Assembly (NCBI GenBank): GCA_947074125.1
Contig: CAMTOM010000010.1
Span: forward strand, 1 to 14,143
Origin: an uncultured Desulfovibrionaceae bacterium
Lineage (GTDB): Bacteria; Desulfobacterota; Desulfovibrionia; Desulfovibrionales; Desulfovibrionaceae
Length of the DNA: 14,143 nt
Direction of reading: 5' to 3'
Under the pieces are notes generated by a model. That model saw only the letters and a list, made by a program, of their open reading frames with translations. It was not told where the DNA came from and made no database searches. The position numbers and the translations under genes are program-made. This document shows positions 7,057 through 13,656 of this stretch, piece by piece; position 1 is the first letter of the stretch, and every line of letters begins with the position of its first letter.

Positions 7057-8075
7057 AAGACATCAAATCTCAGGCTAAAGAAAAAATGAAAGGATATTGC
7101 CGTGTGTGTCCCATATGCGATGGGCGCGCCTGCGCTGGAGAAGTTCCAGGTATGGGCGGCATCAATACGGGCTCAAGCTTTAAAAACAATATCAAGGCAT
7201 TGGAGAACGTACATATCAATATGCGCTTGGTGCATGAGGTGCGCAATCCATCCACGCAAATCAATTTCCTTGGGCTCAAGCTCTCCATGCCCATAGTGGC
7301 GGCTCCTATTGGCGGCATTTCCTTCAATATGGGCGGAGCACTGGAAGAACAAGCCTATGTCAACGCTATCCTGCAAGGCTGCCAGCAGGAAGGAACTATT
7401 GGCTGCACGGGTGACGGCGTGCCCCCTATCATTCACGAATCAGGTTTCACAGGCATAAAGAATCTTAAGGGGCACGGCATTCCTTTTCTCAAGCCATGGG
7501 AAGGCGCAGAATTGCGGGACAAGATTGCCCAGGCTGCTGCGACAGGTTGCAGCATCATGGGCATGGATATTGATGCTGCTGGGCTCATCACTCTGCGCAA
7601 AATGGGACGACCTGTAACCCCTTTCTCGCAACATGAACTGGAAGAGGTCATCAAGCACACCCACAAGCTCCACATGCGCTTCATCCTCAAAGGCATTATG
7701 ACGCCTATGGATGCCCTGCGTGCTCACGAAGCCGGAGCCGACGCCATTGTTGTGTCCAACCACGGCGGCAGAGTACTGGATCACTGCCCCGGCACGGCTC
7801 AGGTACTGCCCTCGATAGCCAGTGCTGTCAAAGGCCGCCTGCCCATCATGGTGGACGGCGGCATACGCGATGGTGTGGACGTTCTCAAAATGCTGGCGCT
7901 GGGTGCTGACATTGTGGGCATTGGTCGTCCCTGTAGCATTGCTGCCATGGGCGGAGAAGCCGAAGGTGTGGCAAAACTCCTCTCCAACATGCGCTCGCAA
8001 CTGGAGCAGGCCATGATACTTACAGGTTGCGAAACCATAGCCCAAATATCACAGGAAGTTATTTTCAAACAATAA
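7053..8075 (+). CDS. FMN-dependent alpha-hydroxy-acid dehydrogenase/oxidase
   Basis: This 340-residue TIM-barrel flavoprotein belongs to the lactate oxidase / glycolate oxidase / LldD family, which oxidises L-2-hydroxy acids to 2-oxo acids. Seen in the sequence: the FMN-binding strand MPIVAAPIGG (79-88), Lys213 in ILKGI, the active-site stretch SNHGGRVLD with His237 and Arg240, and the phosphate-binding VDGGIRDG (267-274) and IGRP (290-293). An unusual N-terminal cluster, Cys16-Cys19-Cys22-Cys27 in CRVCPICDGRAC, suggests a metal or Fe-S site and electron transfer to a carrier rather than to oxygen, which suits an anaerobe. There is no signal peptide, so it is cytosolic. It is co-transcribed with the IclR gene (4-bp overlap, AGGAT ribosome site). 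The exact substrate cannot be told. Confidence 0.9.
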   Translation: MKDIKSQAKEKMKGYCRVCPICDGRACAGEVPGMGGINTGSSFKNNIKALENVHINMRLVHEVRNPSTQINFLGLKLSMPIVAAPIGGISFNMGGALEEQAYVNAILQGCQQEGTIGCTGDGVPPIIHESGFTGIKNLKGHGIPFLKPWEGAELRDKIAQAAATGCSIMGMDIDAAGLITLRKMGRPVTPFSQHELEEVIKHTHKLHMRFILKGIMTPMDALRAHEAGADAIVVSNHGGRVLDHCPGTAQVLPSIASAVKGRLPIMVDGGIRDGVDVLKMLALGADIVGIGRPCSIAAMGGEAEGVAKLLSNMRSQLEQAMILTGCETIAQISQEVIFKQ

Positions 8076-8091
8076 CACTTATCTGGAAGTA

Positions 8092-8169
8092 AACTAAAAA
8101 ATGGTGACTTATTGTTACCAAATATTGCATCAGGTGCGGGCAGGAAGTGCGCTTCCCGCCCGTTTTTTT
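8092..8169 (+). ncRNA. Second tracrRNA-like element (paralogue or tracr-derived 3' end)
   Basis: Positions 8101-8162 align without gaps to tracrRNA 5609-5670 with 56 of 62 identical bases, and the similarity runs on through the T-run to ATTACAG/ATTGCAG. The terminator hairpin is unchanged. The upper anti-repeat (8093-8104, ACTAAAAAATGG) has GG changed to AA, leaving 10 of 12 pairs with the repeat. The lower part (ATTG, ACC) pairs poorly. The small nexus hairpin is kept (GCAT-CAG-GTGC, 8127-8137). It begins 17 bases after the flavoenzyme stop codon and I see no clear promoter, so it may be made as the operon's 3' end and act as its terminator. Whether it is a working tracrRNA, a variant with another partner, or a remnant is open. 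Confidence 0.65.
8137..8169 (+). terminator. Intrinsic terminator of the iclR-flavoenzyme operon
   Basis: This is the same CGGGC-A-GGAAG / CTTCC-C-GCCCG hairpin with TGCG loop as the tracrRNA terminator, here followed by seven T. It is the only strong terminator after the operon. Confidence 0.9.
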
Positions 8170-8186
8170 ATTACAGTATCAAACTT

Positions 8187-8214
8187 CACATATTTATAAT
8201 TTTTATAGCGCATC
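8187..8214 (+). repeat. Promoter-like segment, copy 2 (also at 5968-6002)
   Basis: CACATATTTATAAT and TTTATAGCGCATC nearly match the blocks at 5968-5981 and 5990-6002. Here they lie 18 bp after the tracr-like terminator, whereas copy 1 lies about 290 bp after the tracrRNA. Confidence 0.55.
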
Positions 8215-8616
8215 GCTCTGTTCATTCTTCATTGATTCTCGCATAACTCTTGACAAAAAAAAACTGCTGTGAAAACAATAGTCCCGCAATTCAATAGATT
8301 CGTGACAGCTCTTTATGCTCATTTGGCGATAGTACCCTTTATACCCATATCCTCATGATACAGAAAGAATCTTCGCTGATATCCTCTTTTCCGAACCAGT
8401 GCATTGGGCATACGCTTTGTGCTTTGCCTGGCTCGGCAGGCATATCTGTCGCCAAGACGCTTTCTTTCTCTTTTTTCTCCATAAGATTCACCTGACGCCC
8501 TATCATGATGGGGCAAGGGTCTTGCACACTGTAAAGTATTTTTGTTTTGCCTGTTCTGCTGAACAAATAAACGACAAGTAAATACAGTTTCCCCGCACTG
8601 CATTGAAATACCGCAA
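8215..8616. other. Non-coding stretch upstream of the transglutaminase gene
   Basis: I see no supportable gene on either strand; the minus-strand frames of about 100 codons lack ribosome sites and recognisable motifs. TTGACA (8250-8255) could be a -35 but has no good -10. TGCCTG-GCTCGG-CAGGCA (8425-8442) is a perfect 6-bp inverted repeat. Confidence 0.5.
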
Positions 8617-8631
8617 ATACCACTGTGGTAT
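8617..8631. promoter_or_regulatory. Perfect 15-bp palindrome, candidate operator
   Basis: ATACCAC-T-GTGGTAT is a perfect inverted repeat with 7-bp arms, 90 bp before the transglutaminase start codon. No T-run follows, so it is more like a protein-binding site than a terminator. The regulator is unknown. Confidence 0.45.
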
Positions 8632-8720
8632 ATCTTTCTTCTTTCCCTATCAATTTCATTGCTGTCTTGTGGTGGCGTTATGCTGCCACGTTCTTTATCT
8701 TTTACCCGTGGGAGATTTTC

Positions 8721-9734
8721 ATGAAAGACGTTTTTTTGCTTGCAACCCTCTGTTTTGCACTTTGTTTCCCCTTAGCAGCGCATGCTGAAAACTCCGGTAC
8801 AGTATCCTATGCCATATCTCTTAACACCCAAAATAGTGCGAAAACAGCGCATGTGTATCTACCGTACCCTATGTCTGATCACAATCAGGACATCACAAAT
8901 ATGAATATTTCTGGCAACTACACTTCCAGTGGGGTCTATCACGACCCTAAAACTGGTGCCACATACCTGATGGCATCGTGGAAAGAAATTAAAAGCAAAC
9001 CAGAACTGAACATGAGCTTTCATGTGAATTCACACTATAGCAAAGGTGCTGTGCTGAAGGATTCCACAAACACACTCCCCATAGACGTGCTTCCCTATCT
9101 CGCAGGCAATGACTACCTGCCAGTGAATCATCCTACAATTCAAAAACTGGTTGCAGAAGCCACCCAGAACAAGAAGGGATATCTTGCCCGCGCCCGCGCT
9201 CTCTATGACTGGACAATTACCAATACGTATCGAAATCCCGACGTAAAGGGATGCGGGCTCGGTCGTGCCATCCAAACGCTGACGGAAGCTAATGGCGGCG
9301 GAAAATGTGCAGACATCAGTTCCGTATTCATCACGCTGGCGCGCGCTGCTGGCATTCCCGCCCGCGATGTGTTTGGTCTGCGCACTGCGGGAAAAGATGG
9401 TAACATCACTGGCGATTTCCATTGCTGGGCGGAATTCTATCTGCCTGATACAGGCTGGGTCATGGTTGACCCCGCCGATGTCCGCAAGGCCATGCTGGTA
9501 GAAAAGCTGGAACTGAAAGATCCAGCAACCAAAGAATCTACAGAGTTCTTTTGGAACGGCGACAATCTGTTCCGCATTGCATTGAATCGCGGCGAACATG
9601 GTGTCAGCCTTCCTGCCATGAAAGGCAGCCCTGTAGGCTACTTCATGTATCCATATGCAGAGGTGGATGGAGAGGCGCTGGACTATTTTTCTCCTCAGGA
9701 TTTTGTCTTCTCGGTAACGATGAAGCGCGACTAA
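8721..9734 (+). CDS. Secreted transglutaminase-like domain protein
   Basis: This 337-residue protein has a Sec-type signal peptide (MKDVFLLATLCFALCFPLAAHA, likely cut after Ala22), so it acts in the periplasm or envelope. The C-terminal half carries a transglutaminase/cysteine-protease core with the full triad: Cys196 in NGGGKCADISS, His234 in DFHCWAEFY and Asp250 in WVMVDPADV. The N-terminal 130 residues look like a beta-rich domain. Bacterial members of this superfamily are often peptidases or of unknown activity, so a cross-linking role should not be assumed. The start at 8721 has GGGAG six bases upstream and gives the signal peptide; an in-frame ATG at 8625 would add an unlikely 32-residue extension. 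It lies 56 bp before ttrB with an intrinsic terminator between them. Confidence 0.85.
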   Translation: MKDVFLLATLCFALCFPLAAHAENSGTVSYAISLNTQNSAKTAHVYLPYPMSDHNQDITNMNISGNYTSSGVYHDPKTGATYLMASWKEIKSKPELNMSFHVNSHYSKGAVLKDSTNTLPIDVLPYLAGNDYLPVNHPTIQKLVAEATQNKKGYLARARALYDWTITNTYRNPDVKGCGLGRAIQTLTEANGGGKCADISSVFITLARAAGIPARDVFGLRTAGKDGNITGDFHCWAEFYLPDTGWVMVDPADVRKAMLVEKLELKDPATKESTEFFWNGDNLFRIALNRGEHGVSLPAMKGSPVGYFMYPYAEVDGEALDYFSPQDFVFSVTMKRD

Positions 9735-9745
9735 ATAACTCTATG

Positions 9746-9777
9746 GGCTGCTCTGTCTGACATGTGCAGCCTTTTTT
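9746..9777 (+). terminator. Intrinsic terminator/attenuator between the transglutaminase gene and ttrB
   Basis: GGCTGC (9746-9751) pairs with GCAGCC (9766-9771) across a 14-base loop and is followed directly by six T. It ends 13 bases before the ttrB start codon, next to the GGAGG ribosome site, so it should reduce read-through into ttrBA. Confidence 0.7.
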
Positions 9778-9790
9778 ATGGAGGCTCATA

Positions 9791-10432
9791 ATGAATCAGT
9801 CTGAGCAGAAAAGCCTGCCTGGAAGAAGAGCATTTTTACAGGCTGGTGCTGTAGCGGCACTGGCTCCTATCGTGGCAAATGCCGCACAGGATGCTCCGGC
9901 ATGGGCTATGATTATTGATTTGAACCGCTGTATCGGCTGCCAGTCCTGCACACTGGCTTGTAAAGCTCTCTACGATGTACCGAAAAAATATAGAACTCGC
10001 GTGTCAGTCTCCGACAATGATGAAGGGCGAGTAGCATTTTTGCCTGTATTGTGCTGGCAATGCGAGAATCCCGCATGTATGTCCGCATGTCCATCCAGGG
10101 CTTTCTATAAAGAAAATGGCGTGGTGCGCGTTGAAACAAAACTTTGCACAGGGTGCGGTGCGTGTGAAAAAGCATGCCCTTTTGATGCAGTATTTGTTGA
10201 TCCTCGCTCGCAGAAAGCTATGAAATGCAATTTTTGCCGCTCCGTATCCTCAAGCCCCCCTGCCTGCGTGGAAGCCTGCGCCTCTCATGCTCGCCTTTTC
10301 GGCGATTTGCGACATCCAGACCCTGCATTTGCAGCAGCACTTGCACAACATCCGAAGTCACTTGCTCCACCATCAACAGGAAGCTGTCAGGTGCTCTATA
10401 TCCCATTACAGCACAAGGAAGGAAAGTTATGA
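9791..10432 (+). CDS. ttrB: Tetrathionate-reductase-type iron-sulfur subunit (four [4Fe-4S], DMSO reductase subunit B family)
   Basis: This 213-residue electron-transfer subunit carries electrons to the molybdenum subunit coded next. It has an N-terminal Tat-like signal (GRRAFLQAGAVAALAPIVANA, residues 11-31) and sixteen Cys in four groups: 47-50-53-57, 88-91-96-100, 119-122-125-129 and 146-149-159-163. That is the TtrB/PsrB/PhsB pattern for four [4Fe-4S] clusters. A strong GGAGG lies 6 bp before the ATG. Its stop overlaps the next start (ATGA). The assignment to TtrB rather than another family member rests on the neighbour, which resembles TtrA. It acts in the periplasm. Confidence 0.85.
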   Translation: MNQSEQKSLPGRRAFLQAGAVAALAPIVANAAQDAPAWAMIIDLNRCIGCQSCTLACKALYDVPKKYRTRVSVSDNDEGRVAFLPVLCWQCENPACMSACPSRAFYKENGVVRVETKLCTGCGACEKACPFDAVFVDPRSQKAMKCNFCRSVSSSPPACVEACASHARLFGDLRHPDPAFAAALAQHPKSLAPPSTGSCQVLYIPLQHKEGKL

Positions 10433-13431
10433 GCGCCACGAACACTCTGGGACGCCGAGGATTTCTAAAGGCGGCAACCGCCACTGTCGCGGGGCTCGCA
10501 AGCATTCCAACATCCGCACTGTGCGCACATGCGGAACAAAATACACCACCAGACACTGCCACTATCAGCACTACCTGCCTCGGCTGCAACGCCCGATGCG
10601 GCTTGCGGGTGCATACCAAAGAAGGGCGGATAGCTCGTGTTTCTGGAAATCCATATCATCCCTATAACATGGGAGGTGAACCAATACCGTATGATACCCC
10701 ATTCACGGAATCTTTGCATGTTCCGACTCCCGTATGCGGTAAAGCGCATGAGGCTGGAAACTACGCATATAACCCTTACCGTATTATCAAACCTCTCAAG
10801 CGTGCAGGAAAACGCGGTGAAGGCAAATTTGAACCTATCGAATGGGAACAAATGATTCGTGAGATTGCAGATGGCGGGCAACTATTCCACTCTATCGGTG
10901 ATACGGAGGAATATCCTGGAATCCGTTCCGTATTGCGTGACGATCCCATTGACCCGACAGCACCGGAATTGGGCAGTCAGCGGAACACATTTATGTTTAT
11001 CGCGGGGCGCGACCAGAGCTGTTATCAAGATTTTTCCAACCGTTTTGTGAAAAATGCCATCGGTTCTATTAACCGTATCAGTCATACTGATATTTGCGGG
11101 CTTGGCTTTCGTATGGGCAATTTCGCATTAACGGAAGGCTCTGATGTGGAATTAAAAGCTGATGTGCAGTCCTGTGAATATATGCTTATTTTCGGTGCCA
11201 ATGTTTATGAAGCCTTACAGCCAGGTATCACCTATTATGGTTCTGTCATGGCAGAGCGCCATGCTCAGGGAAAACTACAGTTCACTATTATTGATCCACG
11301 TGCCACCAATGCTTCGGCTCATGCTGATCGATGGGTACCAGTCACGCCTGGGCAGGACGGCGCGTTTGCCATGGGCATGATTCGCATCATGCTGGAACAA
11401 AAACTCTACAATATGGAATTCCTTTCTGCCGCATCTCCAGATGCCGCCGCAAAGCGGGGTTATGCTGGATATTGCAATGCGACGCACCTTGTCATCACTG
11501 ATGAAAAGCATCCGCGTAAGGGAGCATTCCTGCGCTGGAGCGACCTGCATCCTGAAACAGCGGAGAAAGATGAAGGTAACGCTTTCATGGTACTGCTGAA
11601 AAATGGAGATGCAGTTCCATTTACACAGGAAAGAGGAGAGATACAGCTAGAGGCGCAAAGCAGCATTGTCATACAAGGCAAAAAAGTCGCCGTCGCCACA
11701 TCTTTCAGCCTGCTGAAAGCCGCAGTAATGGCACATACTCTTGAGAAATATGCACAGCTCTGTGGTGTTTCTGTAGCTGTCATCAGCCGCGTAGCCAAAG
11801 AATTTGCTGCCAGTGGTACAAAAGCAGCAGTATGCCAATACCACGGTGCAGGCAACTATGTGGGTGGCACCTACGCAGCCTATGCTGTGGCCATGTTGAG
11901 TGTGCTTGTGGGAAGTGTCAACCGGCAAGGCGGTTATCTGCGCGGCGGTGGCAGCGCGGGAGTATGGAACAAAGGCTTGTATGACCTAACCACATTTGAA
12001 GGACAAAAAAAACCTGCAGGAATTCCTGTCTCGCGCGAAAAGGCAACATACGAGACATCTTCTGAATATAAAGCCAAGAAAGCCGCAGGCAAAAGCGGAT
12101 ATCCAGCCAAGCGCCCATGGTACTCGTTCACACGGGGCGGATTATGTGTGGAGGCCATGAATGGTATTGATCAACAGTATCCTTATGGCTGTCAGGTGCT
12201 TTTTACATTCTTCTTCAATCCAGTCTATTCTATTCCTGGCGGAACACATTACATCGACACGTTGAAAAGTCATGAAAAAGTGCCACTTCATGTTTCTATT
12301 GATGTTTGTGTTAATGAATCCAATCTGTATGCGGATTATATTATACCCAATCTCACGTATCTGGAGGGACAGTACAGTATCATGTCTCCCCACGCACCCG
12401 CGCACAAATTTTCAACAGTGCGTGTGCCCTCCATTGCACCTTTGACAGGAAAAACGCAGGACGGTCGTCCATTTTCAATGGAAACGCTGATGATCGATCT
12501 GGCAGAATACCTGCACCTTCCAGGATTCGGGAAAGAAGCCATTTCTGGAGCAGATGGAAAGAAGTATCCTCTGCACTGTGCAGAAGACTATTACATACGT
12601 GGGCTTGCCAATCTTGCCACAGCCTGCAAACTGCCTCCGGCATCAGATACAGAAATGGCTTATGTGGCACAACATTATCCACTAAGGCAATTCAGAAAGC
12701 TTATTACGCCAGAAGAATGGCAGCAAGTCTGTTATATGATCCTTCGAGGCGGTGTTTTTCCTGCAAAATACAATAGCATGTTCAAAAATGCCAATCACCT
12801 AAAAGCCTTGCCGCGTCTCGCATTATATAATGAAAATCTGGCTGCAGCACGTAATGCGTTCACGGGAAAAAACTTTTGCGGCACACTTTCACTGGCACCA
12901 GCTATTGAAGCAGGCGGTGAGGATGTGGCAAAACAGGATAGTGCATATCCCTTTGTAGCTATCACGTATAAGATGAATGTTCATGCCCAGTCCCGCACAT
13001 CATCGCATTCATGGGCTATGGAGCTGTTTCCGGAAAATCATGCTGTTATTCACGAAGAGGATGCGCAAAAATTGGGCATTGGCAAAGATGATAGTGTCCG
13101 TGTTTACTCTCGAAGCTGTCCGCAAGGTATTGTTATTAAGGCTTTGCCGACTCGACTCATCCGCAAGGGATGTGTTGCCATTTCCTTTCACTATGGACAC
13201 ACACAGATGGGCGCGGGAGAATTATCCATTCGTGATGTAGAACACGTCATGCTTGGCGGCACACAGGTGGGTTCTCATGGCCGCCTGAAAGCAGACCCCC
13301 GCCTTGGCGCTGGCGGCAGTTTTAACGCATTGGGGCGGCTGGATGCTTCATTGGGAGGAACACCGCTTACGGATGCCCTGGGAGGTATTCCAGATTTCAG
13401 CAGCACGCGGGTAAATATCGTCAAAATATAA
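10429..13431 (+). CDS. ttrA: Tetrathionate-reductase-like molybdopterin catalytic subunit
   Basis: This 1000-residue member of the DMSO reductase superfamily is close to the roughly 1020 residues of Salmonella TtrA, and many stretches agree with my recollection of that protein (KRAGKRGEG, AMGMIR, YPAKxPWY, LHLPGFG). It starts with a Tat signal (LGRRGFLKAATATVAGLA). An N-terminal [4Fe-4S] site is formed by Cys50, Cys53, Cys57 and Cys103. Cys223 in TDICGLGFRMG is the likely molybdenum ligand. It would reduce tetrathionate or a related sulfur oxyanion in the periplasm as a terminal electron acceptor. The start with GGAAGGAAAG just upstream is coupled to ttrB; a longer in-frame opening inside ttrB (10225) is rejected. 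No TtrC membrane subunit or ttrRS sensor pair is in the window. Other substrates (for example arsenate-like) are less likely but not excluded. Confidence 0.85.
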   Translation: MSATNTLGRRGFLKAATATVAGLASIPTSALCAHAEQNTPPDTATISTTCLGCNARCGLRVHTKEGRIARVSGNPYHPYNMGGEPIPYDTPFTESLHVPTPVCGKAHEAGNYAYNPYRIIKPLKRAGKRGEGKFEPIEWEQMIREIADGGQLFHSIGDTEEYPGIRSVLRDDPIDPTAPELGSQRNTFMFIAGRDQSCYQDFSNRFVKNAIGSINRISHTDICGLGFRMGNFALTEGSDVELKADVQSCEYMLIFGANVYEALQPGITYYGSVMAERHAQGKLQFTIIDPRATNASAHADRWVPVTPGQDGAFAMGMIRIMLEQKLYNMEFLSAASPDAAAKRGYAGYCNATHLVITDEKHPRKGAFLRWSDLHPETAEKDEGNAFMVLLKNGDAVPFTQERGEIQLEAQSSIVIQGKKVAVATSFSLLKAAVMAHTLEKYAQLCGVSVAVISRVAKEFAASGTKAAVCQYHGAGNYVGGTYAAYAVAMLSVLVGSVNRQGGYLRGGGSAGVWNKGLYDLTTFEGQKKPAGIPVSREKATYETSSEYKAKKAAGKSGYPAKRPWYSFTRGGLCVEAMNGIDQQYPYGCQVLFTFFFNPVYSIPGGTHYIDTLKSHEKVPLHVSIDVCVNESNLYADYIIPNLTYLEGQYSIMSPHAPAHKFSTVRVPSIAPLTGKTQDGRPFSMETLMIDLAEYLHLPGFGKEAISGADGKKYPLHCAEDYYIRGLANLATACKLPPASDTEMAYVAQHYPLRQFRKLITPEEWQQVCYMILRGGVFPAKYNSMFKNANHLKALPRLALYNENLAAARNAFTGKNFCGTLSLAPAIEAGGEDVAKQDSAYPFVAITYKMNVHAQSRTSSHSWAMELFPENHAVIHEEDAQKLGIGKDDSVRVYSRSCPQGIVIKALPTRLIRKGCVAISFHYGHTQMGAGELSIRDVEHVMLGGTQVGSHGRLKADPRLGAGGSFNALGRLDASLGGTPLTDALGGIPDFSSTRVNIVKI

Positions 13432-13439
13432 TAACGTGC

Positions 13440-13468
13440 AGGAGGGGAAAAATCATCCCCTCCTTTTG
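13440..13468 (+). terminator. Intrinsic terminator after ttrA
   Basis: AGGAGGGG (13440-13447) pairs perfectly with CCCCTCCT (13457-13464) across a 9-base loop, with a short T-run overlapping the 3' arm. It lies 8 bp after the ttrA stop and closes the transcription unit. Confidence 0.85.
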
Positions 13469-13547
13469 TATTCAAAAATAGGAGTTAGAAAATCGCATCG
13501 GATAGCGAAAGAAAAGACAAATGCACTGAATAGCGCTTTATTTGAGT

Positions 13548-13572
13548 TAGTCTCGACTTGATCTGACAGGTA
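13548..13572. mobile_element. Possible left end of the insertion sequence
   Basis: The IS should begin somewhere between the ttrA terminator and the transposase start. The stretch around TAGTCTCGACTTGATCTGACA resembles the kind of terminal sequence seen in IS481-like elements, but the right end is outside the window, so inverted repeats and the target duplication cannot be checked. Confidence 0.25.
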
Positions 13573-13587
13573 TCCCTTGAAAGAAAA

Positions 13588-13656
13588 GGGGAACTCCGTT
13601 TTGATGGATGTATCAAACGCACCATCAACTGGGCACCGCGCCCACGGAGTTTCCCC
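13588..13656 (+). promoter_or_regulatory. Structured leader of the transposase gene (three-way junction)
   Basis: GGGGAACTCCGT (13588-13599) pairs with 13644-13656 (ACGGAGTTTCCCC, one bulged T). Inside are two further helices: TTGATGG/CCATCAA (13601-13607 with 13622-13628) and GGGC/GCCC (13631-13634 with 13640-13643), the last stacked directly on the closing stem. The GGAG ribosome site (13646-13649) is within the closing stem and the ATG follows it at once. Confidence 0.6.

Noticed and set aside
8069..8091. A promoter of its own for tracr copy 2
   Set aside because: No -35/-10 pair with acceptable spacing was found; TTATCT/TATCTG near 8080 has no matching -35, so read-through from the operon is more likely.
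8339..8659. Minus-strand frames of about 100 codons before the transglutaminase gene
   Set aside because: No ribosome site, no family resemblance, and they overlap the palindrome and upstream control region.
8625..8720. Earlier in-frame ATG for the transglutaminase protein
   Set aside because: It lies within the palindrome, lacks a ribosome site and would bury the clear signal peptide.
10225..10428. N-terminal extension of ttrA inside ttrB
   Set aside because: The ATG at 10429 has a ribosome site and gives a proper Tat signal; the extension is an out-of-frame reading of ttrB.
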